Origin: Lachnospira sp. UBA5912 | Lineage (GTDB): Bacteria > Bacillota > Clostridia > Lachnospirales > Lachnospiraceae | Assembly: GCA_002435585.1 (NCBI GenBank) | Contig: DJDY01000144.1 | Location: forward strand, 14,072 to 29,803 | Length of the DNA: 15,732 nt | Reading direction: 5' to 3' | Part shown: piece after piece, positions 6,742 through 14,639 of the stretch | Numbering within the stretch: the first letter of the stretch is position 1 | Layout: each line of letters opens with the position of its first letter | The notes under the pieces: model-generated | The model's database searches: none | What the model was told of the DNA's origin: nothing | Seen by the model: the letters and a program-made list of their open reading frames with translations, nothing else | Program-made: the position numbers and the translations under genes

Positions 6742-9357
6742 TTATTTTTCCTGTGATATTCTCGCATCAATAGCCTTCTTAAGCTTAGTCGAACTTGTAC
6801 TCTGTGTATAAGGGAAGAACACCAGTGTTGAACCATGCTTCTCAAGAAAATCTTTTCTTGCAAGCCAGTATGGGTCATGTTCATAATCACTTCCTGAAAA
6901 CTGCACATCAAAATGATACACCTTATACATATCCTCTGTATCAGCAAAGTTAAGTGGAAGCTTAACAGCTTCATCTACATAACGACATGACCTTACCATC
7001 TCTATACGCTCGTCAAAAGGCACGAAAGGTTCTGCCTGCTTGTTAAGCCTTACTCCCTCATCTGATACCACACCTACTATAAGATAGTTACATAATTCCT
7101 TTGCTCTTCTGAACATATTAAGATGACCAATATGGAACAAGTCGAATACCCCCGCTATATAACCGACATTATAAGGCTTGCTGTTACGTGAAGCTTTACC
7201 TGCGCCTGATTGTAAACTCTGACAAGATGTTGATGTTACACATTCCAAATCTTCCGCATTTTTTACAACTTCCGCCTGAAGCATTCTCTTTCTCATGTTA
7301 TCCCTTCTCTTGTTAGGATAATCATTACCTGGGTCATATATATGATATGACATTATCCCCATATCATTTAACTGCTTGGCAACCCCATAATATTTCTTTA
7401 TACATATAATAATATGCAGCTCTTCTGCTGGTATCTGCTTTAATATATCTGGTGAATTAACAGGAATCCCCTTAATATCCGTTCCCCACTTAGAACTGTT
7501 ATTATCAATAACCGAATATACTTCATAACAGCCATCGAATTCATCTAAGAATCTGTTTGTAAATATACCTGAGCCAAACAATACAAGCTTCTTTCTCTGA
7601 TTATCTTCTTCATCATCAAGCCCTTTAAATATATCAACAAACATATCCTGATAAGTCTTAGCATCATAATTAATCTTTTCCCTGTTCGTATACAGATTTC
7701 TGCTATTTACACGCCTGTTGCGGTAATAAGTTTCCAGCTCTGCCTGGTTACGGAGCTTCTGCGTAAACTTAGACGACATCCGTGACCATATATCCTCACA
7801 CTCTGTAAGTCCGAATCTGTCCATTATCTCTTTTCTTGGTATAAGCTGCTCGAATTCACTGTCTGTTCCATCATATATTAAAGACAAAGAACGATGCAGA
7901 ATAGCCTTTGCAGGACAATTCTCTATGTAAAACTCCTGGTCATAATATATGTATCTGTCCTTTGGATTCTTCCTGCTTACATCATAAAAGCAATTCAGCG
8001 GAACCATGTCTATATAACCCTTTTTTAGAATGATACCTAAATCCCTGCCGTTAGCACTGTTCTTATCCTTATCTGATATAATATCTGTATGGTCAGATGA
8101 GGCTAATATAAGCTCGTACATATCTTCTATAGCCTTATAGAATTCTTCCTTATCATTCTTAGCCAGTTCCTTAAGTGCTATCATTGCAACCGGTGCATCA
8201 ACATATGGCATAATAAACTTATCACCATCTATATAAGAATCAACAACCTGTATTCCTCTGCTTCTTAGTTCATCATGATTATGCTGCATCTGCTTAAGTT
8301 TAACTATGCCTTCGTCATATATAGCCTTTTTATATACAGACATGCATTTTCGTGGCATTTCTCCCTCATTATAAATATTATCAATCAGCTTTCCATTACC
8401 CTCACAGCTGCATATACCAGTAATCAGCGCATTCTCTCTTCCCCTGTCCATCGACAGGGTAACGTGCTGTGTATCATCATAAGTGCCATCCATGCTGCAC
8501 TCTATAATATATGCATCAGCCATTGCGTGAAACATTCCATTCTTAACAAGGTCTGTATACAGATACTCCTCGTTAAGGAATATGCACTCTGGATGATCAT
8601 ATACAGGAAAATATCTTATAGCTAACTCCTCCTGTGGATTATATCCTTCTGCATAAACCAGCTGTACTTCCTTAAGATTGGGCATAACCGCATAGAACTT
8701 ATGATTCTCAAGTCCACTTTCATCAAGCATGCTTCTTAACTCTGCACCAGAGTAACACTTTCCTGATATCTCCTTCTTATCAGCCTGCTTCATACCTCTA
8801 TAATTCTCTATTCCGTCAAAGCTATGATTAGTGTACGGATCCCTCTCACCACAGAAGTACTTAATAGCCAGGCGGTTCTCACAGCCAAGCAATAACCTTC
8901 CTGATGGCTTAAGCAATGCTTTTAACATACTTAACAGCTTATGTGGATTATCACATTTCTCCAGCACATCTATACCAACTATGTAATCATAGCCTGTTCT
9001 TCTCTGATTATTATTGCTATCTGACATATCAGATACAGATACCACATCAACATGTCTGCTAATATTTGTCAGCAACTCTTCTATGGCACTATTCTTCTTG
9101 TTATCATAAATATATAATATATCCGAATCCTTCTTAAAGTTGTACCATAACAAAGCTGCCTTGGGGAATTCCGATATGATTGCATCTACAGATATATCTG
9201 TTGATATATCTTTTAATGTATCATTAAATGCGTTATTCAATTCAATATCTGATTGGTTGTTCGATTCCTTATTTGACTTAATATCAGATTGATTGCCTGA
9301 TTCACTATTTGAAATATTGTGTCTATCTAATGATGTGTTAGATATATTATTACTCAT
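6742..9357 (-). CDS. Multidomain protein: methyltransferase-like, kinase-like, Rossmann-like and cytidylyltransferase domains
   Basis: An 871-residue protein. Residues 1-50 are Asn/Ser-rich with a duplicated 12-residue unit (19-30, 31-42). Residues 60-240 follow a class I methyltransferase layout (DYIVGIDVLEKC at 124-135, LLKPSGRLLLGCENR at 148-162), though the SAM-binding loop is not evident. Residues 330-500 resemble the choline/aminoglycoside kinase fold: DMVPLN (450-455) and IYYDQEF (470-476) sit where the catalytic-loop and metal-binding motifs occur. Residues 588-678 are a Rossmann-like domain (LVLFGSGIFTNR). Residues 729-871 are a cytidylyltransferase: GVFDLFHIGH (736-745) is the HxGH motif, PFDER follows, and QSTSST closes the active site. 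Kinase plus cytidylyltransferase would yield a CDP-activated alcohol such as CDP-choline, CDP-ethanolamine or CDP-glycerol; which one is unknown. GGAGA precedes the ATG. It lies 46 bases after the DUF4422 gene, in one operon. Confidence 0.75.
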   Translation of the reverse strand: MSNNISNTSLDRHNISNSESGNQSDIKSNKESNNQSDIELNNAFNDTLKDISTDISVDAIISEFPKAALLWYNFKKDSDILYIYDNKKNSAIEELLTNISRHVDVVSVSDMSDSNNNQRRTGYDYIVGIDVLEKCDNPHKLLSMLKALLKPSGRLLLGCENRLAIKYFCGERDPYTNHSFDGIENYRGMKQADKKEISGKCYSGAELRSMLDESGLENHKFYAVMPNLKEVQLVYAEGYNPQEELAIRYFPVYDHPECIFLNEEYLYTDLVKNGMFHAMADAYIIECSMDGTYDDTQHVTLSMDRGRENALITGICSCEGNGKLIDNIYNEGEMPRKCMSVYKKAIYDEGIVKLKQMQHNHDELRSRGIQVVDSYIDGDKFIMPYVDAPVAMIALKELAKNDKEEFYKAIEDMYELILASSDHTDIISDKDKNSANGRDLGIILKKGYIDMVPLNCFYDVSRKNPKDRYIYYDQEFYIENCPAKAILHRSLSLIYDGTDSEFEQLIPRKEIMDRFGLTECEDIWSRMSSKFTQKLRNQAELETYYRNRRVNSRNLYTNREKINYDAKTYQDMFVDIFKGLDDEEDNQRKKLVLFGSGIFTNRFLDEFDGCYEVYSVIDNNSSKWGTDIKGIPVNSPDILKQIPAEELHIIICIKKYYGVAKQLNDMGIMSYHIYDPGNDYPNKRRDNMRKRMLQAEVVKNAEDLECVTSTSCQSLQSGAGKASRNSKPYNVGYIAGVFDLFHIGHLNMFRRAKELCNYLIVGVVSDEGVRLNKQAEPFVPFDERIEMVRSCRYVDEAVKLPLNFADTEDMYKVYHFDVQFSGSDYEHDPYWLARKDFLEKHGSTLVFFPYTQSTSSTKLKKAIDARISQEK
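9232..9303 (-). repeat. 36-bp tandem duplication coding the Asn/Ser-rich leader
   Basis: Codons 19-30 and 31-42 of the 871-residue protein encode two similar 12-residue units, ES(G/N)NQSDI followed by KSNK or ELNN. The DNA copies have diverged at several third positions, so the duplication is not recent. It lies in a disordered leader before the methyltransferase-like domain. Confidence 0.6.
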
Positions 9358-9403
9358 TATGTATTCTCCAGTCTATTAATTATGCTTCTGATTTTATTAA
9401 TTA

Positions 9404-10924
9404 TTATGCCTGATCCACTGTTATATATGGCACCTCTTCTACCTTAAGCCCCTTCTTAATAACCCACACAGTCATCATTCTCTCAGCCAAAAAGCCTATA
9501 ACCCTTTTACTATACGCATCATATCCAGACACATCTATATTCCTTGCTGCATCTATAATAAATGAAAACAACCATTCACAATATTCATCAAACACACTCC
9601 ACGTTGTGGCAAACATATTGCAAGGATAAAAATAATGTAATCCCATAACATAATCAAAGACATCTATGTCTTCTGGATGTGCCTTTATAAGTGCTTCTCT
9701 TACCTTCATATAACCACAATCATAAGCCTCTGGCTGTATATTATTCTTAATCTGTTCCTGTAATGTACTGTTGAAAGTAGTATGCTCGCATAACAATATA
9801 TCGGCACTCTTAAGTTTCTCTATCACGGTTTCATTGTCTAATATATTCTCAACATATTTCTGATTGTTGTTAAGCATATATCTTCTATAATGACTTATCC
9901 CTACATATTCCGTCCTTCTGTTTTTCCATATCCAATATATGGCAGTACACTCATTAATCTTGTTATTTAGATATGCTATATTATCACCTGTACTATCATT
10001 GATATACTCTGGATTATTATAATTACCACCTACACATATCGGTATATACATATCATCTCTTTTAACATTATAAGGCTTATGCATAACAACATACATATAG
10101 GGATTACTGCACACAGATAATGCTCCAGGTTCAAGAACCCACATGATAACAGAAAGTCTCTTATAATATGTACACTTCATACCTAGTGACTCAAATAAGT
10201 TCTTAAAACCAAGACAGCTGTCACCCTTATAGTTAAAATATGGTGTTGAAAGTATAATATAACGCGCCTTATTAACAAGCTCCATATGTGAGAATACATT
10301 CATCATCCTTTCACTATCAAGCAATATAATGTCATAATCCTTTGTGCAACCATCTATATCTGTATACACATTATCATATCCATATAGATCCGACTCTGAA
10401 CAACCTGGCATATCCTTACAATCTGTCTTCTTATCATTAACAAGCAGCCTATCAAGATATGACATCTTACTCTTCCAATAGCTTGCTGGATGATAATTCA
10501 CTATCCCCTGAATGGTACAATCCAGAACACCCTCAGCCTCATGCATCTGAATACATTCATCATAAAAATATATAGCTGTTGCATTATATGTATACGGCGA
10601 ATCTAACAACTCTGCCCACGATATGATTCTTTCTTCGCCTATGCCATACTTAAACATAAGGCATCTCTTGATATCTTCAAACACTCCATCACACATAATA
10701 GCTACATAATCATAATCTACAAGTTCACTAAGACTACACGCATCAGCACCTGATAACTCTGTCTCGTATATAACCGGTATATCTCTTTTACTGAATTCAG
10801 TTATATTCTCACAGTTATCAGCCATGTCCTTACCGACTATAACAGCAGCTATGTTGCTCCATACTATGTTTGGCTTTATATTGTTTAATAAACTTCCTAT
10901 TCCATATATTACGATTCTGCTCAT
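9404..10924 (-). CDS. DUF4422 family protein, probable glycosyltransferase
   Basis: A 506-residue protein. Residues 277-500 match the DUF4422 (PF14393) pattern as I know it: YVVMHKPY (278-285), MYIPICVGG (292-300), a GDNIAYLNNKINECTAIYWIWKN stretch at 313-335, and VGISHYRRYM (341-350). DUF4422 proteins occur in capsular and other surface-polysaccharide clusters and are annotated as putative glycosyltransferases. Residues 1-110 look Rossmann-like (SRIVIYGIGSLLNN), and 195-265 resemble a degenerate methyltransferase half (YDIILLDSERMM, ARYIILSTPYFN). This gives a modular build like that of the downstream protein. The start is fixed by a strong GGAGG ten bases before ATG 10924. It is the first intact gene of a minus-strand unit with 6742-9357. 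Its leader begins only 25 bases after the end of the broken HNH gene, so it may have been transcribed from the defence module's promoter. Confidence 0.8.
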   Translation of the reverse strand: MSRIVIYGIGSLLNNIKPNIVWSNIAAVIVGKDMADNCENITEFSKRDIPVIYETELSGADACSLSELVDYDYVAIMCDGVFEDIKRCLMFKYGIGEERIISWAELLDSPYTYNATAIYFYDECIQMHEAEGVLDCTIQGIVNYHPASYWKSKMSYLDRLLVNDKKTDCKDMPGCSESDLYGYDNVYTDIDGCTKDYDIILLDSERMMNVFSHMELVNKARYIILSTPYFNYKGDSCLGFKNLFESLGMKCTYYKRLSVIMWVLEPGALSVCSNPYMYVVMHKPYNVKRDDMYIPICVGGNYNNPEYINDSTGDNIAYLNNKINECTAIYWIWKNRRTEYVGISHYRRYMLNNNQKYVENILDNETVIEKLKSADILLCEHTTFNSTLQEQIKNNIQPEAYDCGYMKVREALIKAHPEDIDVFDYVMGLHYFYPCNMFATTWSVFDEYCEWLFSFIIDAARNIDVSGYDAYSKRVIGFLAERMMTVWVIKKGLKVEEVPYITVDQA

Positions 10925-10949
10925 TGAGTCTTATCCTCCGTGATGTTGA

Positions 10950-11652
10950 TTACTGTTCTAATATTGATTCAAGATACCATAATAATACCTCCACATAAGG
11001 GGTTTTTACATCCCGTTCATTGTTTAAATTATATAATACTTCATTACAATATGACATCAATTCATCTGGCTGTAATACACCTAACTCATCTATCAAGGCA
11101 TCTAATACAGCTTTTCTTTCCTTAATTAAAGGAGACGTTTTACAATTCAGATTTAAAGTTTCTGTCAAATCTTTTTTCACATCAGCATCCGTTGCATCTA
11201 TTTTCCCATCCAAAGTGTAAAATATTGTATTCAACGTTTCTGAAACACATGGATTTACCTTTATAAATTCCGTGTTTTTTCTATGTGCATCACAAGTTAA
11301 ATCATTTTCATTTCTGATTCCTTTGGCTGCTCTATTACCGTTACACAGCCAATAAATTATTATAATCTAATCCCTGACCTATATCTCTTCCATCTTCTGG
11401 ATTCCTCGGTATATAATGCTCTATTGTTATAGGTGCAATACCAGCTTCAACATCATCTCTAGGTATTCTGCACATGCAATATGCACACAATCCCCCTTGC
11501 TCTTTAACTAATGCTTTCTTGATTTTTTTCTTTAATCTTTTATCCGCATTTAATAATTCATAAGATTCTTTAGGATTTAATCCCCGATCTTCTGCCGTCT
11601 TTCTTAATTTTTTTAGTTCCTCCGGCTCGTCTCCTTTTACGATTTTTATCAT
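10950..11652 (-). pseudogene. Septu PtuB-like / retron-type HNH endonuclease, broken by a frameshift
   Basis: The first frame runs from ATG 11652 for 103 residues to a TAA at 11341-11343. It contains CAYC (56-59) and ITIEHYIPR with the HNH histidine at 79, and ends DYNNLLAV. Inserting two bases in the GTGTA run at the break lets the frame continue as CNGNRAAKGIRN, then LTCDAHRKN and FIKVNP, to the stop at 10950. The restored protein has 234 residues. The order CxxC, IEHYxPR, DYNNLLAVCNGN, CDxxxxN is, from memory, that of TIGR02646 HNH proteins, which partner an ATPase in Septu and in several retrons. The ATPase stop (TAA) is separated from this ATG by a single T, so translation was coupled. 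A sequencing error in the GT run is possible. An independent small gene starting at the TTG at 11234 is unlikely. Confidence 0.8.
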
Positions 11653-11653
11653 A

Positions 11654-12962
11654 TTATTTTCTCCGAATATTCTCCAGTTTTAACTTAACCCTGCATCGCG
11701 CTATCTCTGGATCGTGACTACCTCTCATCTGTTCCAGTTCGTCTAATATTTTTTCAGCCTCTGAATATTTATTTTCACTGAGTTTTTTATAGAACTCATC
11801 AAATAGCATTATGAAATTCTCTGGTCGTTCATCAACCTGCATTATTTCCTTTAATACTGAATTAATATCCTTACCATATACCTGATTATCCGTCTCTATA
11901 ACTTCGCCATCACTCACCATGCGGATATTTTCTTTCTTGACAGAATTAATAACTGATGGCGCATGTGTAGTGACAATAAACTGCACCTTAGGAAATATGT
12001 CTGTCAGATTATACAACACTTTCTGCTGCCATGCAGGATGAAGATGTAAGTCAACTTCATCTATAAGCACTACACCATCACTCTTCTCAAGAATATCTAT
12101 ACCTAACTGTGGATTCAGTGTTGCCATTCTATATGCTATATCTGCCACAAGACTAATAGTACCTTTATAACCATCACTTAGTTGATTAAGTGGTATTCTC
12201 ATTCTTTGTCCATCACTTTGTGAATAATATACATCCAGCTCCTGCGTGCTCATGTTATACCTTATTCTCACGTCCTTATAACCAGATAACATGCTAAGAC
12301 ATTTTTCCATAGCAAGATATACCGTGTCAAGTTCAGGGTTTTCTTTTATATTCTCTTCCTGGCGCTGATATTTACTAATAGTTTTATTCAAAAACCACTC
12401 CATCATAAGTTTAACATTGGCTGTTCCATCAAGACTGTCAATATATCCATTAGTCCTTGAGCTTACTTTAAATACATCAACCTTCTTCTGTCTATGATAA
12501 TCCCATAATCTTCCAGTTCCGTAATATGCTATTACTGGTAATTGAATATTAACATTTCCCTCACTTATTTCCTTCTGATACCCATATGCGTAATCTATCA
12601 GTTCTTTAGCTTCTTTTGTTGTCATTGTACCTGTTGGTGTATTAACCATTCGTTTCCAATTAATATCTTCAACATCTGACTCTTTAATTCTAGCACAGGC
12701 TTCGATTTCCACCGGAAATTGAGGCTGAACATCATCAGTAGTTCCTATAACATAAGCTTTTCTTAATGGATCAGTTGTTTTATTAATACTCTTTCCAGTA
12801 ATATTATTAAAACCTGCAAACCATGTTCCAAGCGCAATAGCAGTTGCCTCTAATATGCTTGTTTTACCAGATCCATTCTTTCCAACAATAACAGTCAGCT
12901 GCTTATGAAAATCAATCTCAGCAGTTTCATAGCACCTAAAATTAGGAAGCTTTATTTTCTTT
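11654..12962 (-). pseudogene. AAA/ABC-type ATPase, Septu PtuA-like, start codon lost to an IS insertion
   Basis: The frame is open from the IS junction at 12962 for 435 residues. It starts KKIKLPNFRCYE, the usual first strand of OLD/SMC-like AAA_21 ATPases. Walker A (GKNGSGKT) is at 12860-12883. The signature QLSDGYKG, Walker B with VLIDEVDLHLHP (about 12030-12071) and the TTHAPSVI switch follow. The C-terminus is a charged helical region. All motifs are intact, but no ATG, GTG or TTG occurs in frame before Walker A. The first usual start, GTG at 12712, lies 83 residues in and would give a protein without Walker A, so the gene is probably inactive. With the adjoining HNH gene it matches the PtuA/PtuB pair of Septu defence. 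No reverse transcriptase is nearby, so a retron assignment is not supported. Confidence 0.8.
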
Positions 12963-12980
12963 ACACCACTTTACAACTTT
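12963..12980 (+). repeat. Left terminal inverted repeat of the IS
   Basis: Eighteen bases exactly complementary to 14413-14430. Including the next three outer bases on each side (TTT against TTG read inward) would extend it to 21 bp with one mismatch, leaving the exact ends uncertain by up to three bases. Confidence 0.9.
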
Positions 12981-13017
12981 TTTTGCATAAAAAAATGCCG
13001 TACAGGGCTTTCTGATG

Positions 13018-13023
13018 TATAAT
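13018..13023 (+). promoter_or_regulatory. Possible -10 element of the transposase promoter
   Basis: A consensus TATAAT lies 39 bases before the probable transposase start at 13062. No good -35 is placed 16-18 bases upstream; the nearest TTGCAT is too far away. A weak promoter is typical of insertion sequences. Confidence 0.3.
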
Positions 13024-13172
13024 GAATTTGCCTAAACCATTACAAAGGAAAGTGACCCTATACGACAAAATCATTATACAACGAAAAAACACTAATTGGT
13101 AGACTTTATAATTATTTTTTTGATTATTTTGAAACTTTTTCTGTTCCAACAGCAGATACCCTGTTTTTACTG

Positions 13173-14414
13173 GTGCTTTCAATTCTGGCATTGGAAACAG
13201 CACATTCAATACGTTTTCTGTATAAGCATTTCTTATCTGGAATAACAAAGAAGTCACTGAATGTATTTTATTATGCCTGCTCATATGCAAAAGCAGATTA
13301 TTCAAGATTTATGAATGTCACTGCAAAAACCGCCTTGAAACTGATACCTGATTCATTAAAAGCATTTCCGGTATTCCTGTGCGTTGACGATACAATGGTG
13401 CCCAAGTCTGGTACCAGATTTGAAAATGTTTCAAAATTATTTGACCATGCTGCACATAATGGCTCTAATTACCTGAATGGACACTGTTTTGTAAGCATAA
13501 TGCTTTGCGTGCCTGTGTTTAATAATGGAAAGAATTCCTATCTTTCCATCCCGCTTGGATACCGCATGTGGCAGAAAAAAGAGTCCAAACTGGAACTTGC
13601 AGCATCAATGATACAGCAGATAATGCCTGAATTCCATGAAAAAGAGCATGTCATCATTCTGTGTGACAGCTGGTATACAAAGCAGAATCTTGTATCCATT
13701 GTTGATGAATATCCAAATCTTGACCTCATTGGTAATGCAAGAATTGATTCTGTAATGTACGAACTGGCACCTGCACGTACCGGTCGCAGAGGACGTCCTG
13801 CAAAACATGGCAGAAGGCTTTCTGTTGAAAATGACTTTACCCTTTCAAACGAAAAAACAGGCGGCTACTATACAGGTGTCCGCAGGGTTATCACCAGAAT
13901 TTTCGGCTGCCGTGAAGTTCTTGCCTACGTCACTGCCACAAGCAAAGAAAATGGTACAAAGCGACTGTTTTTCAGCACCATTTTTCCAAAAGATTTGCAG
14001 GCTCTGTGTGCTCTTGTGGAGGAAAATGCATTTAACCAGACCAGAACTGACTGGAAAAAATATCTTCCGCTGTTCTTGTACTCATTCCGCTGGAACATTG
14101 AAATCAGCTATTATGAGCAGAAAACTTTCTGGTCTTTGTGCAGTTATATGGTGCGCAGCTGCAAAGGCATTGAGATGATGGTCAATCTAATCAATATCAG
14201 TTATTGTGCCATGAAAATTCTGCCTTATCAGGATGAACACTTTGCCGAATACCGTAAAGAAAGTGTACAGGATTTTCGTTTTGAGATAAGTCAGGGTATC
14301 CACAGCCAGATATTTTATGCCACTTTCGTGAAAAATATCGAAACGCACATAAAATCAAATGCTATGATAAAGGCTTTAAAACGGCTGGTTTGGCAACAAG
14401 TCTATTATTTATAA
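13173..14414 (+). CDS. IS4-family DDE transposase
   Basis: The frame from the first usual start (GTG 13173) gives 413 residues. CVDDTMVPKSG carries the first catalytic Asp, LCDSWYTKQNL the second, and YSFRWNIEISYYEQK fits the IS4 signature Y-2-R-3-E-6-K exactly, with the catalytic Glu. A basic stretch RTGRRGRPAKHGRR lies between the second Asp and the Glu. The frame remains open upstream to a TGA at 13053-13055, and reads TKSLYNEKTLIGRLYNYFFD there, which looks like genuine N-terminal protein. The ACG at 13062 sits nine bases after AAGGAAAG, where an ATG would be expected, so the ancestral start was probably there (450 residues). GTG 13173 has no ribosome binding site. It acts on the terminal repeats of its own element. 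Confidence 0.9.
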   Translation: MLSILALETAHSIRFLYKHFLSGITKKSLNVFYYACSYAKADYSRFMNVTAKTALKLIPDSLKAFPVFLCVDDTMVPKSGTRFENVSKLFDHAAHNGSNYLNGHCFVSIMLCVPVFNNGKNSYLSIPLGYRMWQKKESKLELAASMIQQIMPEFHEKEHVIILCDSWYTKQNLVSIVDEYPNLDLIGNARIDSVMYELAPARTGRRGRPAKHGRRLSVENDFTLSNEKTGGYYTGVRRVITRIFGCREVLAYVTATSKENGTKRLFFSTIFPKDLQALCALVEENAFNQTRTDWKKYLPLFLYSFRWNIEISYYEQKTFWSLCSYMVRSCKGIEMMVNLINISYCAMKILPYQDEHFAEYRKESVQDFRFEISQGIHSQIFYATFVKNIETHIKSNAMIKALKRLVWQQVYYL

Positions 14415-14430
14415 AGTTGTAAAGTGGTGT
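14413..14430 (-). repeat. Right terminal inverted repeat of the IS
   Basis: Eighteen bases exactly complementary to 12963-12980. It overlaps the last two bases of the transposase stop codon. Confidence 0.9.
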
Positions 14431-14509
14431 CAATATAAGTAAAAGGTTCTCATAAAAATATACTCATAAAAGTTAGTTCATTAAAATATATGTGATTGCC
14501 ACTTTTTAT

Positions 14510-14539
14510 CTTATAGACTATAATATTATGTAATGACAA
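14510..14539 (-). promoter_or_regulatory. Possible original promoter of the ATPase-HNH module
   Basis: On the minus strand TTGTCA (14534-14539) and TATAAG (14510-14515) are 18 bases apart and point towards the ATPase. The IS now separates it from the genes it would have served. Confidence 0.35.
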
Positions 14540-14588
14540 AAGATGCATAAATCAAAAATAAAAAGCATGTGAAACTAAGTAAATATTA

Positions 14589-14616
14589 TTGATATATTTT
14601 TTGCTTATAATAATTA
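14589..14616 (+). promoter_or_regulatory. Weak promoter candidates for the hydrolase gene
   Basis: A consensus TATAAT lies at 14606-14611 without a good -35. TTGATA (14589-14594) with TAATTA (14611-14616), 16 bases apart, is the alternative. Either would place the repeat array in the transcribed leader. Confidence 0.25.
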
Positions 14617-14639
14617 CTGACTTACTACTTTATTTTAAA

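Larger units (their letters stand above)
12963..14430 (+). mobile_element. Complete IS4-type insertion sequence, 1468 bp
   Basis: Perfect 18-bp terminal inverted repeats (12963-12980 and 14413-14430; outer end ACACCACTTTACAACTTT) bound a single transposase gene whose stop codon lies on the edge of the right repeat. The element interrupts the start of the ATPase gene. The flanks (left ending in TTTTCTTT, right beginning CAATATAAG) show no target-site duplication, which IS4-type elements usually make, so a deletion or recombination after insertion is likely. Its codon use is less biased to ATA/TAT than that of its neighbours, which fits recent transfer. Confidence 0.9.

Noticed and set aside
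8275..8625. 116-residue plus-strand ORF
   Set aside because: It lies wholly opposite the 871-residue gene, has no ribosome binding site, and is rich in residues expected from an antisense reading.
10950..11234. Separate small gene of 94 residues
   Set aside because: It is the continuation of the HNH gene after the frameshift; its TTG start is internal and has no ribosome binding site.
11341..11360. Programmed ribosomal frameshift in the HNH gene
   Set aside because: No slippery heptamer or downstream structure was seen, and restoring the frame needs +2 bases (or a -2/+1 slip); a deletion or sequencing error is simpler.
10950..14540. Retron system
   Set aside because: The ATPase/HNH pair can accompany retrons, but no reverse transcriptase gene is present in the window and no msr-msd structure was recognised upstream.
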